Part shown: positions 43,290 through 55,299 of the stretch, piece after piece
How the letters are laid out: each line of letters begins with the position of its first letter
Numbering within the stretch: the stretch's first letter is position 1
Origin: Dastarcus helophoroides
Lineage: Eukaryota > Arthropoda > Insecta > Coleoptera > Bothrideridae
Length of the DNA stretch: 64,000 bases
Direction of reading: 5' to 3'
Assembly (NCBI GenBank): GCA_028583605.1
Contig: CM053332.1
Coordinates: forward strand, 1,240,001-1,304,000
Notes under the pieces: model-generated
Database searches by the model: none
What the model was told of the DNA's origin: nothing
Seen by the model: the letters and a program-made list of their open reading frames with translations, nothing else
Translations under genes and position numbers: made by a program

Positions 43290-44539
43290 AATCGATAAAA
43301 TTTGAATTACTTATTTCAATAGGAGGTCAGGTACGCCCAGAAAAAAATGTTTTAACTTTGGAAAAGGTTTGCGACATTTGATGGTGCTATGCTCTTTTGC
43401 CTTGCTTTATTTAAATTTCCATTTAATACCTATAGAAGCTATGTACAGGGTGAGTCATTAGTACGGTAACGAGCTGTAGCTCCTGTAATTATTTTGATAA
43501 GACAAATTTTTCTACCACCATACAAAGATGCACTACCATGAGCAGCACATTTTAAAATGGTTTTTTGCCACATAGATTGAACCTATACACGAGGTCCCTT
43601 TTTTAAATGAAACAAATTGTATATTTTGCATGTCATGCGGAATGCCGATTGAAATGATACCAAACAATAGTGGTCCGCCATTAACACTTTTTGGGATATT
43701 TGGAAAACTTATGAAATTTAAACATAAATTGGAAGCTGGTTTGAAAGGGCGGAAACAATCAATGATTTTATTTTTAGTTCACATTATTACGTATATCCTT
43801 TTCTTGGAAAAAAAGTAATTTTATTTCAATAACATTTGCTATTATACAATGTGAATAACAAACAAGAAATTACATTTTTCTCAAAAAATTCAACAGGCAC
43901 ACCGTGTATATGATTTTTTATTCTTGTTAAGCAATAACTTAGTTTTTCTTAATATAAAAATTTGTAAGTTCTAGCTCCTATAATTTGAGAGTTATTTAAC
44001 TTTAAACTTGAAAAATAAAAAAATCGATATTTGAATTTTTAAGTGGTTGGAAATTTATTTTTTAATGGTAATGAAAACACAAATAAACAAACCTCTTTCC
44101 GCATAATTTCCAAAAAAGCTTCAAAACTACAAATTCCATATGTCTCGTTCTGACAGCGATTTTATGAATCCAAAGTAAAATATAAAACTCCTATTATTGC
44201 ACTTTAATTTGATTAGGCCACAGTGTAGGTTAAACTTACTTTTTTTTTGAAAATAGGCTTCATAAAATTTGTTTATTTATATTTTTAATGTAAAAACTTC
44301 TTTAGGCGCGTGAAGCGACTAAAGAGAGGAGACACACGAATGGTTTCGCGTGACCAAAAAAAGCCAATCAAAACTACTTCCCAAATATTCTCATTTTTTT
44401 TAATATTGTGTTTTTTAACGGCTTTTGAAATTGACACCAGATTACCGAACATATCCGATTACCGAGATGAGACCGTAATTCAAAAATATGAAAGATTTTA
44501 ACAAAATTGGAATTTCTCTCGAATTACTGCATAATATCC

Positions 44540-44656
44540 CTAATCCGACACTCCGCTAATTCGAACGTCACTAATTTGACTCTCGCTAATTCGAATCCCG
44601 CTAATTCGAACCTAGCTAATCCGAACGTCGCTAATCTGTCCCACGCTAATCCGAAA
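44540..44656 (+). repeat. Short tandem repeat of ctaattcgaac units
   Basis: Eight units of 15-16 bases (ctaattcgaacgtca, ctaattcgaatcccg, ctaatccgaacgtcg and others). Related gattaccga phrases lie just upstream (44437-44470). Such arrays occur near the ends of some pogo-type transposons in arthropods; here no transposase accompanies it. Confidence 0.7.
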
Positions 44657-45690
44657 AATCAGTAGGTACATTGAAAATATATTTTTTGAAACATCTTGAA
44701 ATTTGCTATACAAATATAAAATTTAGATGGTGACAGGTTTCCTAATATGAAGCAACCGAAAATAGACAAAATTAAAGACTAGGTTGTACACAAATATAAC
44801 AGATATAAGAACTCGAAATAATTTTAATTTAGAAATTATGAAATTTTTATTTTTGATATTATTAATTGGTAATTAAAATAAATCTATTATATCATAGTTT
44901 CAAGTTTTCACTTCTGTCGGTAGTCCCCATAACTTCCCAATTTTCTTTGTCGTAGTGGAAAACGGGTTTCTTTCGTTAATCTTCTTGACCAATATAACCG
45001 TAAAATTGACTAGAATGAACGAATGTACGATTTTCTAGGTTTACACTTATATTTTAAAATAATGTGAACTGTGCAGAGAACATAGAACACAGGTGCATAG
45101 AAATTAGGCATAGATGATAAGCAGCATCCAAACCAATATATTTTCTAATTGAAAGTTCATATTTTTTAAAATATGCAATTTATATGATAAACACTAGAAC
45201 AATGCATTAAACCAGTGTAATTTAAAGACAATATTTTTGTTTAGATCTTAAAAGTTTAAGAAATAACGCTTTTTATTTATTGAAATACATCTAGAGAATT
45301 TTTTAATTTTAAAACCAAGTATCTCCGGAGCTACAAAAATTTGACCCATAGATATTTATATCAAAGCAACATATTTATATCAAGGAACAGAAAATTAAAT
45401 ACAGGGTGTGTCATTTGAATTTTTAATAAAAAATGTCATTTTGCGTTGGCTTATCACTCTGTATGACATCAAACATTATTTACATAAAATTACACTATTT
45501 TTTAAGAAACGTGTGTTCTGAAATAATCTGCACTAAAAATAAAATAATTTGTGTGTTTCCCGCCTTTCAAACGAGCTTGCAATTTAGGTTTAATTTTCAT
45601 GCTTCTTCCATATGTCTCAAAAACTGTAAACAGCAGACCAATATTGTTTAACATCATTTTAATCAGCGTTTGGTTCGAGATTTAAATATA

Positions 45691-47382
45691 TAGCGTGTTC
45701 CACCTGGAATCGCCGCGATCGATATCTGACAAAGTACTTATCTAAAATATTTAAAAATTTATTAACTTGGCAAAGTCGAGAGGCCACCACAACTAAAATA
45801 TTCACAAAGTTGTAACACTTCCGCTTGTACCGGAAGTTGACACCAACTTCTTATTTTAAGCAAGACACCCTATATTATTTTGCATTTTTAAATTTCATTT
45901 GATATTTTACGGCCACTTTAAATTACAAATATTGTTTTTAAAATTTATAGTTTTTGAAATAGTTGGATTTTTATAAAAAATTAGACAAATACAAGGTCTC
46001 ACGAAATTCTTTGCATCTTTGTCCAGAAACCAAATATTTATTTCATAATTGGTATGTAAGTAGCACACATACGAAGATATTTTTCACAACTGTAACACCC
46101 TATATGGTTTTGACTAATCGAGTGCAGATTTAAATTGTCTTTCAACTGATATAGGCATTGCGGAAGTTTGTTTTACCACTTTTGATAATATTTGCAATTT
46201 TAACTTTATTTTCTCATTTCATAGTCATTGAATTTTTATGGAGTTGCATATCAGTGACATAATGAGTAGAAAAAACAAATCAAATGAAACAATCAGTTAA
46301 ATTACTTATAGTAGTTCATAGAGTGTGAATGAAGCTAAAACTGAAACGTGACTAATCAACAAAATTGGAAATGCTATTTCAACATTTTTATTATCAACAA
46401 TTGATTTTCTTTTATCTGGTTTCTCTTTGACGGAATCGAAATATGTGAGATTTTCTCACTTTCCTGGATTTCATCAGGGCTTTATCTTACCTGGATATTG
46501 AACAGCAAATTTATCACTGTATCACATGTTTGTGATATTACTTTGTTACATCGTCAGAAAATAATAAACAATTTAAAATAATTCTCATTACTAAAAAAAA
46601 AGGTCAGGCAGGTTTTCATTTTAGCTTCACCACAAATTATAAAATTAACTATAAATAATTGGACAAATGGTTTCCTGACAGTTAAATTATCGATAGAGAT
46701 TATTTATATCCATAACGTCACGTGATATGCGACCTGATAAGAGTTCATTTAATGTGAAATGGGAATATAAAATTAAAAAATTACAATTATTTCTAAAAGT
46801 TGTAACAGCAGCCCTTAAAAAGCTGATATTATGTGAAAGATGATTAAAATCTACATAATATAGGGTAGAAAATTATAGGGTGTTCCATTTAAAATAACAA
46901 AGTTACCGCTGTTTGAAGTTATCAGAAGGTTCAGACGTGATTTCAACACTTGATGTAATGTTTTTAAACTTATAAAAGTTACGCAAGATAGCTTTGTTTG
47001 TGCTCTACTCACGTACCAAATAAGAAATTAATATCCTGATTTCTGGAAAAAGATATAAAGAATTTCGTGGGACCTTGCATCTGTCGATTTTTTTATAAAA
47101 AATTAATTATCCCAAAAACTCTAAATTTTAAAAACAATATTTACTATCCAAAGTGGTCTTAAAATATCAAATAAAAATTCAAAAATGTAAAATTATATAG
47201 GGCGTGTCATTCAAATTAATGAATTTGGTACCAACTTCTGGTATAACCGGAAATACTACAACTTTGCGAATATTTTATTTGTGTTGGCCTCGTCGACTTT
47301 GCTAAGTTGTTAAATTTTCAAATTTTTTAGATACGTACTTTGTCAGATATTGATTGCGGCGGTTTTCCGATGGGACATACTG
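45691..47382. mobile_element. Foldback element with ~400-bp inverted arms
   Basis: 45691-46095 and the reverse complement of 46872-47382 match in long blocks, for example atatctgacaaagtac, cacgaaattctt and tttttataaaaaa. The outer ends (tagcgtgttccac / cagtatgtcccat inverted) abut TA. The roughly 780-base centre has no reading frame. It lies inside the element at 43446-47559. Confidence 0.75.
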
Positions 47383-47559
47383 TATATTCTATTTATAAAA
47401 GAAAACTTAATGTACCACTCTGTATACATTCACCATATATAGTAAAAAATAATTTTGAAATGTGCACTTTATGCTATTATACCTTTGTATCAAAAATATT
47501 TTTGTTAGGGAAGAATTTGTAGAAGATAGAGCGCTTTACCGTACTAATGAAGTGCCCTG

Positions 47560-49468
47560 TATATGGGGTAGCTGATGAAACGTAAGAGATTGCTTGATAT
47601 GCTTTGGCGCCAAAATAATCCACCTTATGCGGTCCTGAAATATTATTTTCTCTACTTCCAATTCTTAATAAACTTGTAATTCATTTCAATCTTATATAAC
47701 TTGCAATAAATCTCCCTTGTAGGTTGAGTTGCATACTATTGGTTACTTTACTTTTTCCAACTAGAATAAGTTCTTTACTTTTAATTTATTATTAAACAGA
47801 TTCTACATGTAGGGCAGAATTAAGAGCCTTTTTATTCTTTATAATCCGATGATTTTTTATTTCTATCATCAACTAGTTACAAGAAAGTATGAATTTAGGA
47901 TTGATTCGACATTAAACAAATTTGAAGTATTGAAAAGTTATAAAAATTATTTCTTATTATTATATTTTACTGAAATTCTTAACCCATGGGCTTTTTGCAC
48001 TAGGTCTTCATTTGTTTCAGAATTAATTTCTTTTAACCCGCCGTCAGGCGCGCTGAGATCGCACTTATATTTGTTATTTTATATTTCAAAAATTAGTTTG
48101 CCAATAATGCTAATTTTCGGTTTAGCTGATGTGGTGCTTGGTCAACTGATTAATTATATGTCCATTTTCGTAAGTTATAGCTATTTGCTTTCTGTGATAC
48201 CGCACCTCCCCATGCATGTTAAATTGTTTTGTCATTATGGTTTTTAATATAAATTGACTCCTACTTGGAAATAAGGCAAAAGAGGAAATTTTCAAACAAG
48301 ATTTGTCTAAATAAAAATTAGTTTTGGACTCTAAGTCTTAAATACTATTATTATTTCGCACAATAATTTGGATTTTATATTTGGCTAAATTTCTTGTTTA
48401 TAGTTTTATAGGTCGAAGATGTGCATGATTTGTAATTTAATTTCATAAACAAATATAGCAAGATATATTCCATCACAAAGCCAAAACAAATTTAAAAACT
48501 AACATTAATTTTAGATGTGATCTGTGAGATCACGCGCTTCTAATCGCGTTACAAAACATGACGCTCCTACTCTAGGGCCAAGAAAGCCTAATTTTTATTC
48601 TATTCTGCAATGACTTACCGCTAGATATTCCTTCTAAATCTTACGACATATCATGGACTTTATGATAAAGTATATTGTATAAGTTAAGTTTCATTCCATT
48701 AAAATAAAAAAAAGTAGGTTTCAATGACTCCGTTGCCATATTTTACCTCTATTTGCCCTGCTTTTAATGAAGCTAAAAGATATAATACTGAATTCCAAAT
48801 TTTCCATAATGTAGTATATGCAGTAACTTTGCATATAATATTAACAATCAATAAGTTAAACTATGTATTTAGAATTCCAATATAATAACAGTGATTATAA
48901 AAAAATTACTCAATTAAAGAGTGTTTGCATCTGTCACCACTGGTGATTTAGATTTAGGTAATAGAATTTATTAAAAAGCACCAAATAACAAACAAAGTAA
49001 TAAATGCTGGACGTCTGCTACCATCGACACCACCTTAGTCATACAGGGGTCGCTTAAATGACCTTCAATTTCTATAATGAAGCAATTTTAATAATGTCGA
49101 AATTTCACAAAAACTGTCTGGAAAGAATTTTTTGGACAGACACAATTGTTACAGTTTAAATTTTACCAAGGCTTATACAGGGTCTTCATTAATGTCCGAG
49201 TCCCATGTGATCGCATCATTTCTCTCTCCTAGTGATTTTAATTTCTATAGGTTTGGTGCGGGAATGTGACAGGACAATCTAGTGACTAAATATTCTGGCA
49301 GTTCATGGGCGTTTTGTGCTTATAATTTATGCTAAATTTTATGTTATATAATTATAATTTGTGTAAAATAAAGAAAAAGTTTTTATCAAAATTTTGGGTA
49401 AGTTATAAATACAGCTATTTTAAGGTTGTGCTTAATATTTTACGTGTTTTAGGCTTGGTTTTCTAAAC
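47560..49468. other. Region without recognisable gene
   Basis: The longest open frame (47849-48247, 132 codons, hydrophobic) shows no family signature and has AT-driven composition. A lone mariner-type end (tacagggtcttcattaatg) occurs near 49178. Confidence 0.5.
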
Positions 49469-49795
49469 ATGCCTTTTACGCCAGAACAAGACGCCTTTAT
49501 TTTGATGGCGCATTTTCGCAGTGGTACACGGAATCCAAATGGAAGCTGGTCTTACTGATTGCAATCCTGTATCGAACAATTTAACGAAAGGTTTCCAGAT
49601 GCTGACATTCCATATGATATTTTGAAGAACCACAGAATAGTGCTCATTAAACGTTATGAGGAGAAACATTGCATTTGCAAGGGAAAGTCTACAGGTAGAC
49701 AACCAATTTTAACAGAAAATGTTCGACAGCGCATGCAACAAAGTCCTAAAAAATCTATTTCACAGTTACCTATCCAGACAGGTACTTATTATTAA
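49469..49795 (+). pseudogene. Transposase amino-terminal fragment (mariner-like)
   Basis: From ATG 49469 the frame reads MPFTPEQDAFILMAHFRSG and then NGSWSY before a TGA at 49556. It continues in frame to 49795 with IEQFNERFPDADIPYDIL and a GRQPILTENVRQRM block. This is the paired helix-turn-helix DNA-binding half of a mariner-like transposase, close in style to the one at 31443. The catalytic half is missing, apart from possible scraps after 49855. Confidence 0.75.
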
Positions 49796-51229
49796 TATTC
49801 ATTCAATTAATAAATAAATCCGAAAACAGATAATTTATTTAATTGTTTAGGAGAAGCAGCTGCTCAATTACTTCTTGTTCGATCTAATAGGGCAAACTAC
49901 TCTCCCATTTGACCAAAATTCAAAACTGAAATTGTTATTCAACGTCTTTCCCCTTGTTTTCTAGTTTTTAGTAGTAAGATTAGTTACAGCGTTCAATTTT
50001 AAATCAAATAACTATCGATTGGGCAGCTGTGGAATTAGGCAATTTCATGAAATGTCTACTTTCAGACTTTTTCCCAGTAATTAAGAACAAGCTGCAAAAA
50101 ACTCAATTAAATTGTGCAGCAACAACATTCAAAAGTTATGTATTTCTATAATTTGTAACCATTGAAGAAGAGTAGTAGTACATTATTTGAAACACTAACA
50201 GTACTTGCAGTTTTTGAAACAATATTAAAACTATTTAATACCAAATAATATTAAAACTATTTTTCAATATAGCGCAAACGTTTTTTTACCCTTTCACTAA
50301 ACTTTTCTAAATTTCTAAACAAGAGTTTGCAGTCAAAAATCTAAAATTAGTATTCAAAAGCATTAAAAAAATGTTACTATGAAACATTTTAACAGATTCA
50401 ATCTAAAGAGGTCTTGCTAGGCCTATCAGAAACAATATTCATTTTAGTGCAGTCAATATTTTATGTCTACTAACCAATAATCTTAAAGGCCACCTTTAAA
50501 TATATCTTTATTTAATCCTAATGCCCCCAAGAATGAAACGCCACTTAGAAAATTAACACCCTTTTAAAGAAAGTTGTTGTGCCTTATTTTGGTAGTCCAT
50601 ATTTAGCTACCCTTTTAATATTTTTGTTATTCTAGATTTTTGATACCTTGAATTAGTACAATAATTATTACTTATTGAAAAACAAATAATTAATTACATT
50701 GTTTCCCCGAGGAGTCGAAATTAAAAAAAAATGAATCTGCTGATACCGGACCGCGTAATTTTGGGAAAAAAAAATAAAAAAATCGAAGTGGGTTTTTAGT
50801 CTGATCACTAGGAAACCTGTAGGGAAAGGCTAGACCTTTTGTGCCTGACACTGGACTGCCTCTTGTTTGTCCACCGAGGCCTTTTAACGGGAAGCGATAG
50901 TCATGAATAATCAATTTACCACCCCAACAAATTCTATTCTTAGAAGAAAGCAATTGTCCATCTCAATTGCCGTTCCATTGAAATGAAACGCAATTAGGAC
51001 TGTTGATGGTAAACATCCACTAAACATCCGCGTTGTAATCGACCCAGGGACAAAAGCTTTCAACAATTATTCCAGGCTCGACTTTACTCACCCTTTGTCC
51101 ATCCTAATTGGGCTTTCATGAAAGGGAAATGCAGTTAAGATGACAAATCTTCTGTTATTTATCGAAGGGTAATTATCTTATTAATTTGGTGAATACTTGA
51201 AGTTCTCCCTAGCGATTTTTTTTCTACCG
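49796..51229. other. Region without recognisable gene
   Basis: A 46-codon open stretch at about 50005-50150 has no recognisable family. 50700-51130 is less AT-rich than its surroundings and may be the outer part of the gypsy element to the right. Confidence 0.4.
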
Positions 51230-51599
51230 TTAAGTGTCGTCAAAAAGATGAATATACGGTATAATTCCCGCCCGCTCTGGTGGCGACACTTAATGGTGAA
51301 GCGAGTTTCGATGAGTGTTCAGTGCTATACTGATCCTTCAGACATTTTTTTCATTCGAACAAACTAATCTACAACAATGTTTCCTTAAAACTGACATAAG
51401 AAACAAAAAAAATAAATAAACAGATAAGAATAAAACTGGGATTTAAGAGAAAAATGGAAGCATGCCTGATGAAGCATGCGGTATGAGATACTTTAAACTG
51501 ACAGACAAGGTGCATACAATAAGAACCAAAGAAGAGATACATATAGATTGCATAAAAATTAATGTACAAAGTGTCTCTGTCACTACAAGTTCACTTTTG
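51230..51599. repeat. Inverted repeat near the presumed 3' end of the second gypsy lineage
   Basis: ttaagtgtcg (51230) and cgacacttaa (51283-51292) are perfect inverse copies around a 43-base GC-richer core. On the - strand the phrase tgtcgccaccagagcgg has the look of a gypsy LTR start, but I found no second LTR. 51300-51599 has no gene. Confidence 0.35.
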
Positions 51600-51780
51600 A
51601 GCAATTACTTTACCAAACAGTGAGTTTTTGGATCTGCGAAAAAATTGTTTGTCTATTCGGTGACGGGTCGTATTGGAGGAGCAGGTCACATGAATCTTTT
51701 GCAGTAAACCGTTTCTAAAGATGCAGTAGCACGTCTCACCTGCTGCGTGAATGATGCCATTGGATCCCTGCAATCGGGCT

Positions 51781-52480
51781 TCAAAAGGTCGACGAACTTC
51801 GTTTCATACCAAGATGGAATCCCCAGGGAGGTATTGGTGGGGATGCCGTCTTCGTTGGGGCCATATTTTCAAGATGTAATGCGCTCGGTTTCTTAGAGCG
51901 ACTTCTCTTTGAGGTGGCGTGGCTGTAGTAGTCCCATTCTCTAGGTCCAAGGAGAAGGTGGCCCATAAGAATTTCACTGGGTGATTTGCCAGTGGCGACG
52001 TTTCTTCTTCTACGAAGACTGAAGAGCGTAGCCAGTAGGTGGGCATCCCAAGAGCTGGGATCTTGTCCTGACAGACGAATTTGGATGCCCTTTTTAATAT
52101 TTTGATTGCGCCACTTTGCTGAATTTGCTCTCGGGTGGTAGATGGTAGTTGTCAAATGTGCTGCTTTCCATTGTTCGGAACTTCTTGTCCAGCGGCGGCT
52201 CAAGAACTGAGGTCCATTGTCAGTTATGATCTTTCGTTGATTGCCCTATCTGTGGAAAACTTTCTCCTCCAGGAGCTGAGTGATACGGCTAGTCCGCGTT
52301 TCAGGAATGGTAAACGCTTCGACTCACCGAGAAAAAAGGTCAGTGACTGTAAGCACAAAGCGATTTGCCGTAATCTGCCACTAAATATGGTTCCATCAAG
52401 TCGCATGCTATGGTCTGCCATGGTTCAGTTGGCTGATGCGGTCGCAGATCGGCGGCGGCATGTGTTGGCCTCCTTTTGAA
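51781..52480 (-). pseudogene. Integrase core of the second gypsy lineage
   Basis: On the - strand from about 52440 it reads PWQTIACDLM with the first catalytic Asp. After frame changes comes TDNGPQF (second Asp) near 52220, split between frames. The 51781-52203 frame then gives TTTIYHPRANS, NQNIKKG and LLATLFSLRRRRNVATG, the late core and carboxy-terminal part. The residue at the catalytic Glu position cannot be assigned with certainty, because the alignment there has Ala and Lys in place of the usual Val and Glu. Confidence 0.75.
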
Positions 52481-52664
52481 TTGAGCGCACAACAAGCAGC
52501 CTCTGACGTATTCGGCGACATCTTAAAAAACGGAAGGCCAGTACACATGTCGGGAGATTGCATCTGCTGTTTCTTCCCGTCCTGGATGTCCCGCTAATTA
52601 GGAGTTGTGATATTTGAAAATGACCCTGTCTACCATGGATTGCGGAACTAATGAGACGCATCAT
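52425..52664 (-). pseudogene. Integrase zinc-binding region remnant
   Basis: The open frame here begins MMRLISSAIHGRQGHF, corresponding to the His-His half of the integrase HHCC domain, and then shifts out of frame before the Cys pair. Weak alone but in the right place between RNase H and the integrase core. Confidence 0.5.
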
Positions 52665-53065
52665 ATCGTGTCGATAGAGGTAAGCCGTCTTGCTCTATGT
52701 TGAACTGGTAGGCGGTGCGTCTTTCTCAGTCTTCTGGGTCTGGGCCGAGAGGCATTTGTAGTTGGGCCAGCATTGCTTGGATAGCTTTGTCTTGCTCCTG
52801 GACTCATTTGAATGCTTCAGCTAATGTCACGATCTCCAGTTGGCAGCATAAAGTTTCTGGTACGAGTTTTTGTCGGGCTTAAATTGGTGGAAGAATTTCT
52901 TCCATATCAGTGAAGTCGGCCGAAGATGTTGTCGGTTTCGGGATATCGGGATAATTCGTCTGGAACTTTATTAAATTTTCTGGAACAATGCTCTACCGTG
53001 AAAAAGTACTTGTTGCAAAAGCAGTGCTTAGCAGGTAATTTTGGCCCTGCCGTCTTTCATTTTAT

Positions 53066-53353
53066 TTAACTACTAAAGAGCTTGGTTATCCAAGTCCTAA
53101 GAGTAAAGAGGCGACTCTTAAGAAACTGGCGGTATATTTTTACAACCCATACAATACCCAGGCACTCCTGTTCATTCACATGATATCGCTGCTCAGCAGG
53201 GGTGAATTTAGCGCTGGCATATGATATGATGCTTTTTCCTTCATCCTGAATTGGCTGATAAAGAACAGCTGACATTTCGACCCCACTTGCGTCTGTTTGG
53301 AGAACAAAAGGCAGATTCGGGTCTGGTTGATGCAGTTTCCTGGGTTTCTTCAT
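53066..53353 (-). pseudogene. RNase H domain of the second gypsy lineage
   Basis: A 95-residue open frame: PFVLQTDASGVEMSAVLYQ (first catalytic Asp), then SYASAKFTPAEQRY and NEQECLGIVW (catalytic Glu region), then a strand with FTLRTW where the next catalytic Asp (usually in a T-D-H/N motif) is not seen. It degrades the RNA strand during reverse transcription in intact elements. Confidence 0.85.
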
Positions 53354-53407
53354 GGCGTCTTTAATGGCTTTGAAGGCGACGTCACATTCTTCACTCCATC
53401 GATATGG

Positions 53408-54400
53408 TTACTTGGTACTTAGGATGCTGGTGAGAGGTGTGACTAGAAGTGCGAAATTAGGTATATATCCGCGTAACCAACTATAGAGGTCTAGAAATCG
53501 TCGTAGCTGGGTTCGCGTCTTCGGAGCTTTCATAGCTTGCATAGACTCCAAGTAACATTCTAAGGGCTTGTTGCTAGATGCTCCCACATGGTAACCTAGG
53601 TACTGGATTTGGTTACTTTTAAGTTGGCACTTGTCTGGTGCACAGGTTAGTCCATGGGATCGAAGGCTTTCAAAAACGACCTGGAGATGTGTGAGGTGCT
53701 CTTCGTAGGTAGAGGAATAAACGATTATGTTATCCAACTAGACCAACGCAATGTCATTCAAGAGGCCAGGCAATACTTCTTAAGACATGAAGCGTTGGAA
53801 AGTTCCAGGTGCGTTCTTGGCCCCAAATGGAAGCACCCTAAATTTGTAAGTAGCGTCATTTGGTGTCGTAAATGCTGTATATTTCTGGGAGTTTTGGCTT
53901 AGGGGAATTTGTTAATACCCAGCCTTCAGGTCCAGTGTCGAGAAGATGGTGGCGCTTCCCAGATCTTTTAAAGTTTGAGGAATAAAAGGAAGATACGTTG
54001 ATTCATCCGCAGTGTGGGAGTTAAGTCGGCTATAATTAACGCAAAATCTCCATGTACCAGGAGGACAGGAGAGATGCATTCAGATGTGCTTGGCTCGACA
54101 ATCTTGCTGACCATCATCTCAATATATGCGTACATGGCTTTGCGCTTGGCTTCTAAATAGGCCTATGATCGTAGTTGGAATGGTGTTGGATTTTTAAGCC
54201 GGATTAGGTTTGTCATAGGTAGTGGTATAGCCTGTTTGATGAGCAAAAATGCCTTTAAATTCATCGAGAAGTTTATATAGATTTGGCCGCAGTTGTGTTG
54301 GAAAAGCATTCTCAATGGTGGGTGTTGTCGGGCGCATGAAAAAAGTGATGATTTGTCGGTAAACTACACATGATTTAAAAAATTTCCATCGTAACACAGA
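53408..54400 (-). pseudogene. Reverse transcriptase of the second gypsy lineage
   Basis: From 54397 the pre-RT stretch LLDEFKGIFAHQTGYTTT, then in other frames the finger/palm motifs (SRLNSHTADES, FSTLDLKAGY near 53940, YKFRVLPFGAKNAPGTFQR near 53840). The active-site strand is damaged, with a stop and LDNIIVYS in place of YLDD-type. The thumb is in the 53408-53737 frame (QIQYLGYHV, APKTRTQLRRFLDLYSWLRGYI). Not functional. Confidence 0.85.
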
Positions 54401-55299
54401 GGGTCACAAAAAGTAAATCGTTGGGAAATAACTCTCGAGTATAAATTACTTATAATACTTGCACCGACAACAGCGAATTTAATTTATTACTTGCAGCGTT
54501 GATATCAACGTGTACATCCATTTCGCAATTTCACCTCATTTTATTTTTGCGTAACTTTTTTCTGCAATTCGTTGTTACCTGATTTTTATATAAGAAGGCA
54601 ATTCAGTCAACGACTTTTTCGCAACCATTTAATGTTTTTCTCATTGTCATTCAGACATAACCTAGCAATGTTTTGTTTATTTGTTTCGCCCGAGTCCCAA
54701 CTGCGCAGCCGTAAATTCTTCTTCTTTCTTTATCTGGGCCTTGGAGTCAGTGACAACTGAAAAAGGGGTTTAAATTATGATATTAAATTTTTTTTAGCGT
54801 AATTATACCTGAAAAAAATTGTCTTAATCACGTATTCGTATTATTCTTATTTTTTTCTATCTTCTCTTAAAATTAATGGCATTATGACTGAATCACCCTG
54901 TATATATAACCTTCTGACCTTTTTTTAGATATCTCGAAATTATACGATAGTCATCAGCAGATACGTATTTAGAAGTGTCAATGTAAAATTTGTTAGTGCA
55001 CATTTAACGCTTAAAATAAAAGTTGATAATTAAAGCGCGACATTTTTCTAATTGTAAGTGGAGTAATTAAACTAATCATCGTCAAACAGTTTTAATAAAT
55101 TCTAAACACTTTCTTAGTAGAAATAACATTCATTCAATTTATTAAATTATTAGATATATCAATGATAAATTAAAATTTTGAAAGTAAATCCTGCAAATGT
55201 CAGTTATTATTAAAACTTTTCTTATTAGAGACGATCAGATCCATAGGGGGCAAGTTTTCAAATTATAAAAACGCTTACTCTTTACTTCAAAGAGAAAAA
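54401..55299. other. Region without recognisable gene
   Basis: AT-rich. A solitary mariner-type end (caccctgtatata) lies near 54894. No frame with a family signature. Confidence 0.5.

Larger units (their letters stand above)
43446..47559. mobile_element. 4.1-kb inverted-repeat element with TA target site
   Basis: The ends CAGGGTGAGTCATTAGTACGG (43446) and the inverse of CAGGGCACTTCATTAGTACGG (ending 47559) match, are flanked by TA on both sides, and continue as looser inverted similarity for about 180 bases. This is the layout of a Tc1/mariner-type non-autonomous element. Most of its interior is later insertions, including the foldback element at 45691-47382. No transposase was found. An alternative is two separate insertions of one family in opposite orientation. 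Confidence 0.6.
51600..54400 (-). mobile_element. Ty3/gypsy retrotransposon of a second lineage (pol remnant)
   Basis: Running from 54400 down, the - strand carries the pre-RT stretch, RT, RNase H, integrase zinc-binding region and integrase core in normal order, with frameshifts and stops. LTRs and gag were not identified. The proteins differ clearly from the family at 775-5137, and the base composition is more GC-rich than the flanks. It is inactive. Confidence 0.8.

Noticed and set aside
47849..48247. 132-codon hydrophobic frame
   Set aside because: No family motif, no splice-linked neighbour, and a composition explained by T-rich DNA.
50005..50150. 46-codon stretch with DWAAVELGNF as a possible exon
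   Set aside because: Too short, no recognised family, and an in-frame stop just upstream.
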